Assembly (NCBI GenBank): GCA_964420405.1
Contig: CAYQTL010000076.1
Coordinates: 1 to 25,213, forward strand
DNA from: CAYQTL01 sp964420405
Lineage (GTDB): Bacteria; Acidobacteriota; Thermoanaerobaculia; Thermoanaerobaculales; Sulfomarinibacteraceae
Length of the DNA stretch: 25,213 bases
Direction: 5' to 3'
In this document: piece after piece, positions 15,651 to 22,216 of the stretch
Position numbering within the stretch: the stretch's first letter is position 1
Layout of the letters: each line of letters begins with the position of its first letter
The notes under the pieces: generated by a model
Told to the model about the DNA's origin: nothing
The model's database searches: none
The model's input: only the letters and a program-made list of their open reading frames with translations
Position numbers and translations under genes: made by a program

Positions 15651-16738
15651 CCAGGACCCAGCTGACCTCTTCGTCCATCCGCGCCGCAGCCGCCGTCGCC
15701 CTCGTCGCCGGGCTCGGCTGCGCCGACCACAGCGCCGAGCTGGCCGGCGCGAACCGAGAGCCGGTGGCGGTTCACCTCGCCGAGGTCGAGTCCGTCGTGA
15801 CCCGCCGCGCGGTCGACGTGCGCGGCCTCGTCCAGCCGTCACGCCGCGCCGTGGTCTCCAGCCGCGTGACCGGACCGGTGACGAGCGTCCAGGCCGCCGC
15901 CGGCGACCGCGTCCCGGCCGGTGCACCGCTGCTGCACATCCACCCGGATGCGATCGACGGCCAGGTGGTCCAGGCCGAGGGTGCCCTCGCACAGGCCCGC
16001 GCGGCGCTCGCGCTCGCCGAACGCAACCTCTCGCGCTACCAGGCGCTGCACGCCGACGGAGCGGCGTCCGAGCTCGAGCTCGACATGGCCCGCACGGAGT
16101 ACGAGCAGGCCAGGGGCGCCGTTCGCCAGGCCGAGGGCGCGACCCAGAGCGCGGCCTCGGTGGCGGACGATGCCGTCGTCCGCGCTCCGTTCGAGGCGCG
16201 GGTGGTGGAACGGTTGGTCGAGGTGGGCGACCTCGCCGCACCAGGTCGACCGCTGGTGCAGGTGGAGTCCCTCGCCGGCCGCGAGATCTGGCTCACCGTC
16301 CGCGAGTCCGACATCGGACTCGTCGAGCCGGCGGCGCAGGTACCGGTGCGGATCGACGCGCGCCCCGAGCTCGGCGTGCTCGACGGCACCGTGTCGGAGA
16401 TCGTACCCGCGGCCGATCCCGCCACCCACACCTTCACCGTCAAGGTCGCCCTGGGCGACGTGGACCTGCCGACCGGTCTCAGCGGACGCGCCGTGCTACG
16501 CGGCGGCGAGGTCCTCCGACTGGCGGTGCCGGCGGCCGCGGTGCACCTGCGCGGCGGTCTCGAGCTGGTGGTGGTCCGCGCCGACGACGGCACCGCCCGG
16601 ACGCGGGCGGTGACCACCGGCCGGGAGCTCGAGGGCGGGCGCGTCGAGATCCTCTCCGGCCTCGAGGCCGGTCTGTCCGTGGCGATCGACGCTCCCGGAC
16701 CGGTGGCTGACGGGACGCCTCTGGAGGTGACCTCATGA
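15647..16738 (+). CDS. Membrane-fusion (periplasmic adaptor) protein of an RND pump
   Basis: 363 residues. It bridges the RND pump and the TolC channel in the periplasm. The N-terminus is a lipoprotein-like signal ending AGLGC at C25; the lipobox is not ideal (Gly at -3), so lipid attachment is probable, not certain. The lipoyl half-motifs SSRVTGPVTSVQAAAGDRV and the later VVRAPFEARVVERLVEVGD flank a short alpha-hairpin (about residues 110-165), then the beta-barrel (LTVRESDIGLVEPAAQVPV) and membrane-proximal domain. It lacks the His/Met-rich tail of some metal-efflux adaptors. ATGA overlaps join it to both neighbours. Confidence 0.95.
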   Translation: MTRTQLTSSSIRAAAAVALVAGLGCADHSAELAGANREPVAVHLAEVESVVTRRAVDVRGLVQPSRRAVVSSRVTGPVTSVQAAAGDRVPAGAPLLHIHPDAIDGQVVQAEGALAQARAALALAERNLSRYQALHADGAASELELDMARTEYEQARGAVRQAEGATQSAASVADDAVVRAPFEARVVERLVEVGDLAAPGRPLVQVESLAGREIWLTVRESDIGLVEPAAQVPVRIDARPELGVLDGTVSEIVPAADPATHTFTVKVALGDVDLPTGLSGRAVLRGGEVLRLAVPAAAVHLRGGLELVVVRADDGTARTRAVTTGRELEGGRVEILSGLEAGLSVAIDAPGPVADGTPLEVTS

Positions 16739-19700
16739 GCGACTCCGGCGCCGACACGAGGCCGGGCGGAGGAGGTGGCCGCCCCTCCCCCGAGGAGCTG
16801 GCCCGGGCCCACCGCGAGGCGCTCCGGCTGCGGATGACGCGACGCAAGCTCGGGCCCGCCGGCCGGATCGGGCGCGCGTTCCTCGAGTCCAAGCTGACGC
16901 CGCTGATCATCATCGCGTCGCTGATCCTCGGCGGGTTCGCGATCATGGTGACGCCGTCCGAGGAGGAGCCCCAGATCAAGGTGCCGATGATCGACGTCAT
17001 GATCGGCTACCCGGGTGGTACCGCCGAGGAGGTCGAGCACCGCGTCGTCACACCCCTGGAGAAGCTGCTGTACGAGATCGAGAACGTCGAGTACATCTAC
17101 TCGGTGTCCCGGCCCGGCGGCGGCCTCGTCATCGTCCGGTTCGAGGTCGGATCTGACCCCGACGTCGCCGCCCTCAGGGTCCACACCAAGCTCGCCTCGG
17201 CGATGGACGAGATGCCCCCGGGGGCGACGCCGCCGCTGGTCAAGCCACGGTCGATCGACGACGTCCCGGTGGTCGCGTACACCCTGTTCAGCCGCACCGC
17301 CGAGCCGACCGTGGTCCGCGACGTGGCCGAGGAGCTGCGGGCGCAGCTCGCCCAGCACCCCCGGGTCGCCCAGGTGTACCTGCTCGGCGGCCAGCGCGAG
17401 GTGGTGCGGGTCGACTTCGACCAGCAGCGGCTGGCCGCCTCCAACATCTCGATCCTGCAGGCCGCCGGCGCCCTCGAGGGGTTCAACAGCAGGCTTCCCG
17501 CCGGCACGACCGACGTCGCCAACCGCGAGCTGGTGGTGGACGTGGGCGGGTTCCTGCGCGACGCGGAGGAGGTGGCCGACGTGGTGGTCGGCGTCGCGGA
17601 CGGGCGCCCCGTGTACCTCAAGGACGTCGCGGACGTGCGGGCGGGCCCCGAGGAGCCATCCCACTACGTCTGGCTGGGCACCGGCCCGGCCGCCCCCGAG
17701 GTGGGGCTCGAGGGCGCCGGCCTCGACCTGCCGGCGGTGACGGTCGCGGTCGCCAAGAAACCCGGCACCAACGCGGTCGACATGGTGTCGGACCTCGACG
17801 CGTTCCTGGCGGGCATCCAGGGCCGCATCATCCCCGCCGACGTCGAGCTGCTCAAGACCCGCGACTACGGCGCCACCGCCAAGGACAAGTCCGACGAGCT
17901 GTTGCTCCACCTGTTCTCCGCGACCGTGGCGGTGATCCTGTTGATGCTCGTCACGCTGTCGCGGCGCGAGGCGCTGGTGACGGCGGTGGTGATTCCGGTG
18001 ACGCTGGCGCTGACTCTCGCCGCCAGCTACTTCTTCGGCTACACACTCAACCGCGTGACGCTGTTCGCCCTGGTGTTCTCGATCGGGATCCTGGTCGACG
18101 ACGCGATCGTGGTGGTCGAGAACATCCACCGCCACATCAAGCTGAGGTGGGCCGAGCCCGAGCTGGTGACGACCTACGCCGTCGACGAGGTGGGCAACCC
18201 CACCATCCTGGCCACCTTCGCCATCATCTCGGCGCTGCTGCCGCTGGCGTTCGTGAGCGGCCTGATGGGCCCGTACATGCGGCCGATCCCGATCAACGCC
18301 TCGGCGGCGATGCTGTTCTCCCTCGGGGTGGCGTTCACCATCTCCCCGTGGCTCGCGTACCGGCTGTTCCGCAAGGAGTACCGCAAGGAGCAGGTCCGCT
18401 CCGGCGCCGGCCCGGACGACTCCGGCCCGCCGGAGGAGACGCGGATCTCGCGGATCTACTCCGCCTTCATGCGACCGCTGGTGCGCTCGGCCCCCCTGCG
18501 AGCGGTGTTCCTGACCGGCGTCGGCGTCCTGCTGCTGCTCAGCTTCGCGACTCTCTGGTTCCGTTTCACGACGGTGAAGATGCTGCCCCACGACAACAAG
18601 TCCGAGCTGCAGATCGTCGTCAACGCGCCCGAGGGCACCACTCTGGAGGAGACCAACGCGGCGGCCCGCGAGATCGCGTCGGTGTTCCGCGAGATGCCCG
18701 AGGTGACGGACTACCAGGTGTACGCAGGCACGTCGGCGCCGTTCAACTTCAACGGGCTCGTGCGTCACTACTTCCTGCGGGACGAGAGCCACATGGCCGA
18801 CATCCAGGTCAACTTCGTCCACAGGGAGCTGCGCGAGGCCCAGTCCCACGACATCGCCAAGGGGGTCCGAGAGAGGATCGTGCCGATCGCCGACCGGCTC
18901 GGAGTCGAGGTGGTGGTGGCCGAGATCCCGCCGGGTCCACCGGTACGTGCAACCCTGGTCGGCGAGGTCTACGGCCCTGAGCTGGCCGGCCGGATCGAGG
19001 TCGCGAGCCGGGTGCGGGAGGTCTTCGAGTCGACGCCCGGCGTGGTCGACGTCGACTGGGAGGTGGAAGCGGCGGCGCCGCGCCTGGAGCTCCACGTCGA
19101 CCGCGAGAAGGCGATCCGCGCCGGGGTGACGCCGGCACAGGTGGCGCAGACCGTCCGGATGGCGCTCGCCGGAGCTGAGGTCGGCACCGTCCACAGACCG
19201 CGCGCGCGCGAGCCGGTCCCTATCGTGCTCCGTCTCGAGCGCGGGCAGCGGGCCCACATCGACGAGCTGCTGCAGCTGTCGCTGCACGGAGCCGGCGGCC
19301 GGCTGGTGCCGCTCTCCGAGCTGGTGGAGGTCGTGGACGACGTCCGCAACCGGTCCCGCCACCACAAGAACCTGCGCCCCGTCACCTACGTCTACGGCGA
19401 CGTCGCCGGAGCCCTGGAAGCGCCCGTGTACGCGATCCTGAACATGGCCGACCGGCTCGAGGCGGTGCAGACTCCGCTCGGAGAACCGCTGGAGATCGTT
19501 TCGACCTTCCTGCCCTCTGACCCGACCCGCTACATCATGAAGTGGGACGGCGAGTGGCAGATCACCTACGAGGTGTTCCGGGACATGGGAATCGCGTTCG
19601 GGGTCGTGCTCATCCTGATCTACGTGCTGATGGTCGGCTGGTTCAAGTCGTTCGTGACGCCGTTCATCATCATGGTGCCGATCCCGCTGACCCTGATCGG

Positions 19701-20082
19701 CATCCTGCCCGCCCACGGGCTGTTCGGGATCTTCTTCACCGCCACCTCGATGATCGGCTTCATCGCGCTGGCCGGAATCATCGTCCGCAACTCGATCCTG
19801 CTCGTCGACTTCGTCAACCTCGAGCTGCAGGCAGGCGAACGGCTCGAGGACGCGGTCGTCCAGGCCGGTGCGGTCCGCCTGCTGCCGATCTTCCTGACCC
19901 AGCTGTCGACCATCGTCGGCGGCTCGTTCATGCTCGCCGACCCGATCTTCCAGGGCCTCGCGCTGGCCCTGATCTCGGGCATCATCGTGTCGACCTTCCT
20001 GACCCTCGGGGTGATCCCGGTCCTGTACTACATGTACCTGAAACGGGTGGGCCCCGAGAACGTCGTGGAGATCGAGTCGTGA
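16735..20082 (+). CDS. RND-family efflux pump, inner-membrane subunit
   Basis: 1115 residues, with 12 predicted spans in two halves and two large periplasmic loops. An unusual ~45-residue cytoplasmic lead (Gly-rich, then basic helix) precedes TM1 (LTPLIIIASLILGGFAI). TM4 carries the proton-relay pair D455-D456 in GILVDDAIVVVENIHRH, as in AcrB-like pumps, not the single-Asp pattern of CusA-type metal pumps. In TM10 the position of the AcrB relay lysine (K940) is arginine here (R1018, in IIVRNSILLVDF). The substrate cannot be read off: TM4 looks like organic-compound pumps, while the neighbouring PII-like gene is of a kind often found beside CzcA/CusA-type genes. Proton-driven export across both membranes with the two preceding proteins is well supported. 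Confidence 0.97.
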   Translation: MSDSGADTRPGGGGGRPSPEELARAHREALRLRMTRRKLGPAGRIGRAFLESKLTPLIIIASLILGGFAIMVTPSEEEPQIKVPMIDVMIGYPGGTAEEVEHRVVTPLEKLLYEIENVEYIYSVSRPGGGLVIVRFEVGSDPDVAALRVHTKLASAMDEMPPGATPPLVKPRSIDDVPVVAYTLFSRTAEPTVVRDVAEELRAQLAQHPRVAQVYLLGGQREVVRVDFDQQRLAASNISILQAAGALEGFNSRLPAGTTDVANRELVVDVGGFLRDAEEVADVVVGVADGRPVYLKDVADVRAGPEEPSHYVWLGTGPAAPEVGLEGAGLDLPAVTVAVAKKPGTNAVDMVSDLDAFLAGIQGRIIPADVELLKTRDYGATAKDKSDELLLHLFSATVAVILLMLVTLSRREALVTAVVIPVTLALTLAASYFFGYTLNRVTLFALVFSIGILVDDAIVVVENIHRHIKLRWAEPELVTTYAVDEVGNPTILATFAIISALLPLAFVSGLMGPYMRPIPINASAAMLFSLGVAFTISPWLAYRLFRKEYRKEQVRSGAGPDDSGPPEETRISRIYSAFMRPLVRSAPLRAVFLTGVGVLLLLSFATLWFRFTTVKMLPHDNKSELQIVVNAPEGTTLEETNAAAREIASVFREMPEVTDYQVYAGTSAPFNFNGLVRHYFLRDESHMADIQVNFVHRELREAQSHDIAKGVRERIVPIADRLGVEVVVAEIPPGPPVRATLVGEVYGPELAGRIEVASRVREVFESTPGVVDVDWEVEAAAPRLELHVDREKAIRAGVTPAQVAQTVRMALAGAEVGTVHRPRAREPVPIVLRLERGQRAHIDELLQLSLHGAGGRLVPLSELVEVVDDVRNRSRHHKNLRPVTYVYGDVAGALEAPVYAILNMADRLEAVQTPLGEPLEIVSTFLPSDPTRYIMKWDGEWQITYEVFRDMGIAFGVVLILIYVLMVGWFKSFVTPFIIMVPIPLTLIGILPAHGLFGIFFTATSMIGFIALAGIIVRNSILLVDFVNLELQAGERLEDAVVQAGAVRLLPIFLTQLSTIVGGSFMLADPIFQGLALALISGIIVSTFLTLGVIPVLYYMYLKRVGPENVVEIES

Positions 20083-20163
20083 ACCCGTGCGTCACGGCGG
20101 GCGTCCCGGTCGCGAGCGTCGCCGCACCCGCCGCGGCACCGTCACACCACATGGAGGACTGAC

Positions 20164-20355
20164 ATGACCGTCAACGAAGCGCTTCGAGCCATGGCGGGAA
20201 TCGTCGTGCTGCTGAGCCTCGCCCTGGGCACCTGGGTCCACGAGTACTGGTATCTGCTGACCGCGTTCGTGGGTGCGAACCTGCTGCAGTCGGCGTTCAC
20301 CCGCTGGTGCCCGGCGATGACCGTGCTGCGCAGGCTGGGGCTGCGGGAGGGCTGA
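20164..20355 (+). CDS. DUF2892 small inner-membrane protein
   Basis: 63 residues, two hydrophobic spans. The sequence fits the DUF2892 (YgaP transmembrane) pattern throughout: TVNEALRAMAGIVVLLSLAL, WYLLTAFVGANLLQSAFTRW, then CPAMTVLRRLG. The Cys-Pro after the second span is the conserved cysteine of the family. In YgaP this unit is fused to a rhodanese domain; here it stands alone. The ATG has TGGAGGA about 6 nt upstream. It follows the pump by 81 nt with no terminator, so it is the fourth gene of the operon. Its role beside RND pumps is not established. Confidence 0.93.
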   Translation: MTVNEALRAMAGIVVLLSLALGTWVHEYWYLLTAFVGANLLQSAFTRWCPAMTVLRRLGLREG

Positions 20356-20390
20356 AGCGGGGCGCGACGCCCCGGGGAGGATCCTGACGG

Positions 20391-20675
20391 ATGAAGATGC
20401 TGATGATCGTCGTGGACAGCTCGTGCAAGGAGGAGCTGGAGGTGCTGCTGCGGCACCGCCAGGTGGCCGGCTACACCGAGGTTGCCGACGTCCACGGCGT
20501 CGGGGAGACCGGCATCAGGATGGGCTCGCGGGCCTTCCCGAAGACCTCGAGCCTGTTCCTGACCGCGGTCCCGGACGACGCCGCCGAGCCTCTGCGCGAC
20601 GAGATCGTGGGCTACTGCGAGGCGTGCCAGAAGCGGATGCGGATGTTCGCCTGGCAGGTCGAGGAGCTGGTGTGA
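20391..20675 (+). CDS. PII-like regulatory protein with a CxxC motif
   Basis: 94 residues with the ferredoxin-like PII pattern: beta strand KMLMIVVDSS, helix KEELEVLLRHRQVAGYTEV, strand, a short T-loop region (VHGVGETGIRMGSRAFPKTS), strand SLFLTAVPDD, helix AAEPLRDEIVGYCEACQKR, strand MFAWQVEELV. The T-loop is shorter than in GlnB/GlnK and lacks the uridylylated tyrosine, so classical nitrogen signalling is unlikely. C76-E-A-C79 forms CxxC in the second helix and C12 lies at the end of the first strand; together they could bind metal or respond to redox state. PII-like proteins of this type are known to neighbour RND metal-efflux genes. By inference it is a trimer that reads a ligand and acts on the pump. 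GGAGGA lies about 11 nt before the ATG. Confidence 0.85.
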   Translation: MKMLMIVVDSSCKEELEVLLRHRQVAGYTEVADVHGVGETGIRMGSRAFPKTSSLFLTAVPDDAAEPLRDEIVGYCEACQKRMRMFAWQVEELV

Positions 20676-20692
20676 GACGGAGGAGGACGATC

Positions 20693-20782
20693 GTGGAGAG
20701 TATCCTGCTGTGGCTCGGTTTCGTGGCGGTCTGGCTCGGCCTCCAGTACGTGGTCCTGCCCCGGCTCGGGGTGCCCACGTGA
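20693..20782 (+). CDS. 29-residue single-span membrane micropeptide
   Basis: A GTG start preceded by GGAGGAGG at ideal spacing opens a 29-codon frame: ESILLWLGFVAVWLGLQYVV followed by LPRLGVPT and TGA. It is one hydrophobic helix with a short basic, proline-flanked tail. It begins 17 nt after the PII-like stop and would be the last gene of the efflux operon. The strong ribosome site, one of the best in the window, and the clean hydrophobic sequence argue that it is real despite its length. It may be a small subunit or regulator of the RND pump, like AcrZ for AcrB, but it has no similarity to AcrZ that I can see. Confidence 0.7.
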   Translation: MESILLWLGFVAVWLGLQYVVLPRLGVPT

Positions 20783-20795
20783 GCGGTACCCGATC

Positions 20796-20814
20796 CTCCG
20801 GCCGGGAGCCGGAG
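20796..20814 (+). terminator. Weak hairpin after the efflux operon
   Basis: CTCCGG (20796-20801) and CCGGAG (20809-20814) can form a 6-bp stem with a 7-nt loop 13 nt after the micropeptide stop. No T-run follows. It may be a weak terminator. Confidence 0.3.
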
Positions 20815-20858
20815 CCCGTCCGAGCCGCCGCCGTCCTGCAACCGCGGGGGCGACCGGT

Positions 20859-20864
20859 TACCAT
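20859..20864 (+). promoter_or_regulatory. Candidate -10 TACCAT for a leaderless SGNH-hydrolase mRNA
   Basis: TACCAT is followed by six bases (GAGCCC) and then the GTG at 20871. There is no ribosome site in front of the GTG and no visible -35. The geometry is identical to the Nudix start at 8722. Confidence 0.4.
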
Positions 20865-20870
20865 GAGCCC

Positions 20871-22199
20871 GTGCGCGAGACCCGGGACGATTCCCCCCCC
20901 GCTGGCGCCACGCCCACGACCCGTGCCCGGCGGCGGGCGGCGGCGGCCGTTGGCATCGTCCTCGCGGCCCTGCTCGTGGTGGAGCTGGCCGCTCCGGCGG
21001 TCTACCGGCTGACCCATGGCGGGCCGTTCCCGGCCGACGCCGTCGCCCGACGCCTTCAGACGCCGGGCTCCATCCAGCAGCTGGAGGATCCCGCCGGGCG
21101 CCGGCTGCCCGACACGGTCAGCGGCAAGGACCTCCACCCGTACGTCGGCTTCGCCCAGCGCCACGGCCTCGGCTTCACGAGCCCGGACCCGCTGCTCGAC
21201 CGCGAGCCGGGGGTTGTCAACGTCGTGGTGACCGGAGGCTCGTTCGCCGAGGGGATCTTCCACCACGCCGGCGACCACCTCCGACGACGGCTCGCGGAGG
21301 ACGTGCCCGCCTACCGCGGGCGACGGGTCGCGCTGGTGGCATTGACGATGGGGGGGTTCAAGCAGCCGCAGCAGCTGATGGCGCTCGCGTGGTGCCTGGT
21401 GCTCGGCGCCGAGTACGACCTCGTGCTCAACGTCGACGGCTTCAACGAGGTCGCCCTGCCCTGGGCCGAGAACCTGCCCAACCGGGTCGCGACGAGCTAC
21501 CCCCGGTCCTGGCACATGTACGCGCTGAAGGGCTTCGACCCCGGCGCCACCCTCGCGCTCGCCGAGGTGTTCGAGCGCCAGCGTCGCCGGGAGCGGACGC
21601 GGCGGCTGTTCTCCTCCCCACCGCTGTCGTGGAGCCGCTACCTGATGCAGCTGTGGGACGCCCTCGACCGGAAGGCGCTCGACGACATCCGCGAGGCCTA
21701 CGTCCGGTGGGTCGAGGTCGCCTCCGGCCTCGGCGCCGACGACGGGCCCGCCTTCGGACCGTACCGGGACTTCCCGAGCGACGACGCCGCCTTCGAAGCC
21801 TTGGCCGAGGAGTGGGCACGCTCGTCCCTGCAGCTCGGCCGCCTGGCGTCCGCCAACGGCGCGCGCTACGTGCACGCGCTCCAGCCGAACCAGTACGTGC
21901 CCGGCTCCAAGCCGATGGGTCCGGACGAGCGACGGGTCGCGATCTTCAAAGGCCCGTACGGCTACCGCGACGCCGTCCTGTCAGGCTACCCCCGGCTCGC
22001 GCAGGCCGGACGGCGGCTCGAGGAGTCGGGAGTTGAGTTCCTCGACCTCCGCTTCCTGTTCGCCGACGAACCGCGGCAGGTATGGAGCGATTCCTGCTGC
22101 CACCTCAACGCGTTCGGCTACCACCTGGTCGTCGACGCGATCGTCGGCGCGCTGGCCGCGGAGGAGACCGGCGCGGCCGCGGCCGCGCCGGTCGAGTAG
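20871..22199 (+). CDS. Membrane-anchored SGNH/GDSL-like hydrolase
   Basis: 442 residues. A basic N-terminus precedes one span (about 25-45, AAAVGIVLAALLVVELAAPAVY), leaving the rest in the periplasm. The SGNH blocks are visible: VVVTGGSFAEG with the nucleophile candidate S124 (GGS in place of GDS), G161 in TMGGFKQP, and NVDGFNE (G190, N192). The C-terminal DSCCHLNAFGYHLV has H411 and D407; the spacing D-x-x-x-H is one longer than the usual DxxH. The protein is larger than simple esterases, with a helical insert between blocks III and V. Members act as esterases, acetyltransferase partners or lipases on cell-surface polymers; the substrate is unknown. The GTG start is supported by TACCAT six bases upstream. 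The Ala-rich C-terminus is encoded by a 28-bp perfect palindrome. Confidence 0.82.
   Translation: MRETRDDSPPAGATPTTRARRRAAAAVGIVLAALLVVELAAPAVYRLTHGGPFPADAVARRLQTPGSIQQLEDPAGRRLPDTVSGKDLHPYVGFAQRHGLGFTSPDPLLDREPGVVNVVVTGGSFAEGIFHHAGDHLRRRLAEDVPAYRGRRVALVALTMGGFKQPQQLMALAWCLVLGAEYDLVLNVDGFNEVALPWAENLPNRVATSYPRSWHMYALKGFDPGATLALAEVFERQRRRERTRRLFSSPPLSWSRYLMQLWDALDRKALDDIREAYVRWVEVASGLGADDGPAFGPYRDFPSDDAAFEALAEEWARSSLQLGRLASANGARYVHALQPNQYVPGSKPMGPDERRVAIFKGPYGYRDAVLSGYPRLAQAGRRLEESGVEFLDLRFLFADEPRQVWSDSCCHLNAFGYHLVVDAIVGALAAEETGAAAAAPVE
22166..22193. terminator. 28-bp perfect palindrome inside the 3' end of the SGNH gene
   Basis: GACCGGCGCGGCC (22166-22178) and GGCCGCGCCGGTC (22181-22193) are exact complements around GC, itself symmetric, so the whole 28 bp is palindromic. 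It contains overlapping NotI/EagI-like GCGGCCGC cores. It ends 6 nt before the final base of the stop codon and encodes TGAAAAAPV. It faces the convergent GWxTD gene, which ends at 22217. It is probably a bidirectional terminator placed within coding sequence. Confidence 0.75.
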
Positions 22200-22216
22200 G
22201 CGGACGACGGCCGACC

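Noticed and set aside
16036..19716. 1226-residue open frame antisense to the RND pump.
   Set aside because: His/Asp/Arg-rich mirror of the pump's codons, no domain, no ribosome site; a GC-rich shadow.
20780..20865. UGA at the end of the micropeptide as a selenocysteine codon, extending the frame to 20865, with a small hairpin 14-32 nt downstream.
   Set aside because: The extension is Pro/Ser-rich and has no Cys near the UGA. The hairpin is weak and can pair in two registers, only one with a G at the loop start. No selenocysteine genes are visible. Cys-containing homologues at this position would be needed to revive the idea.
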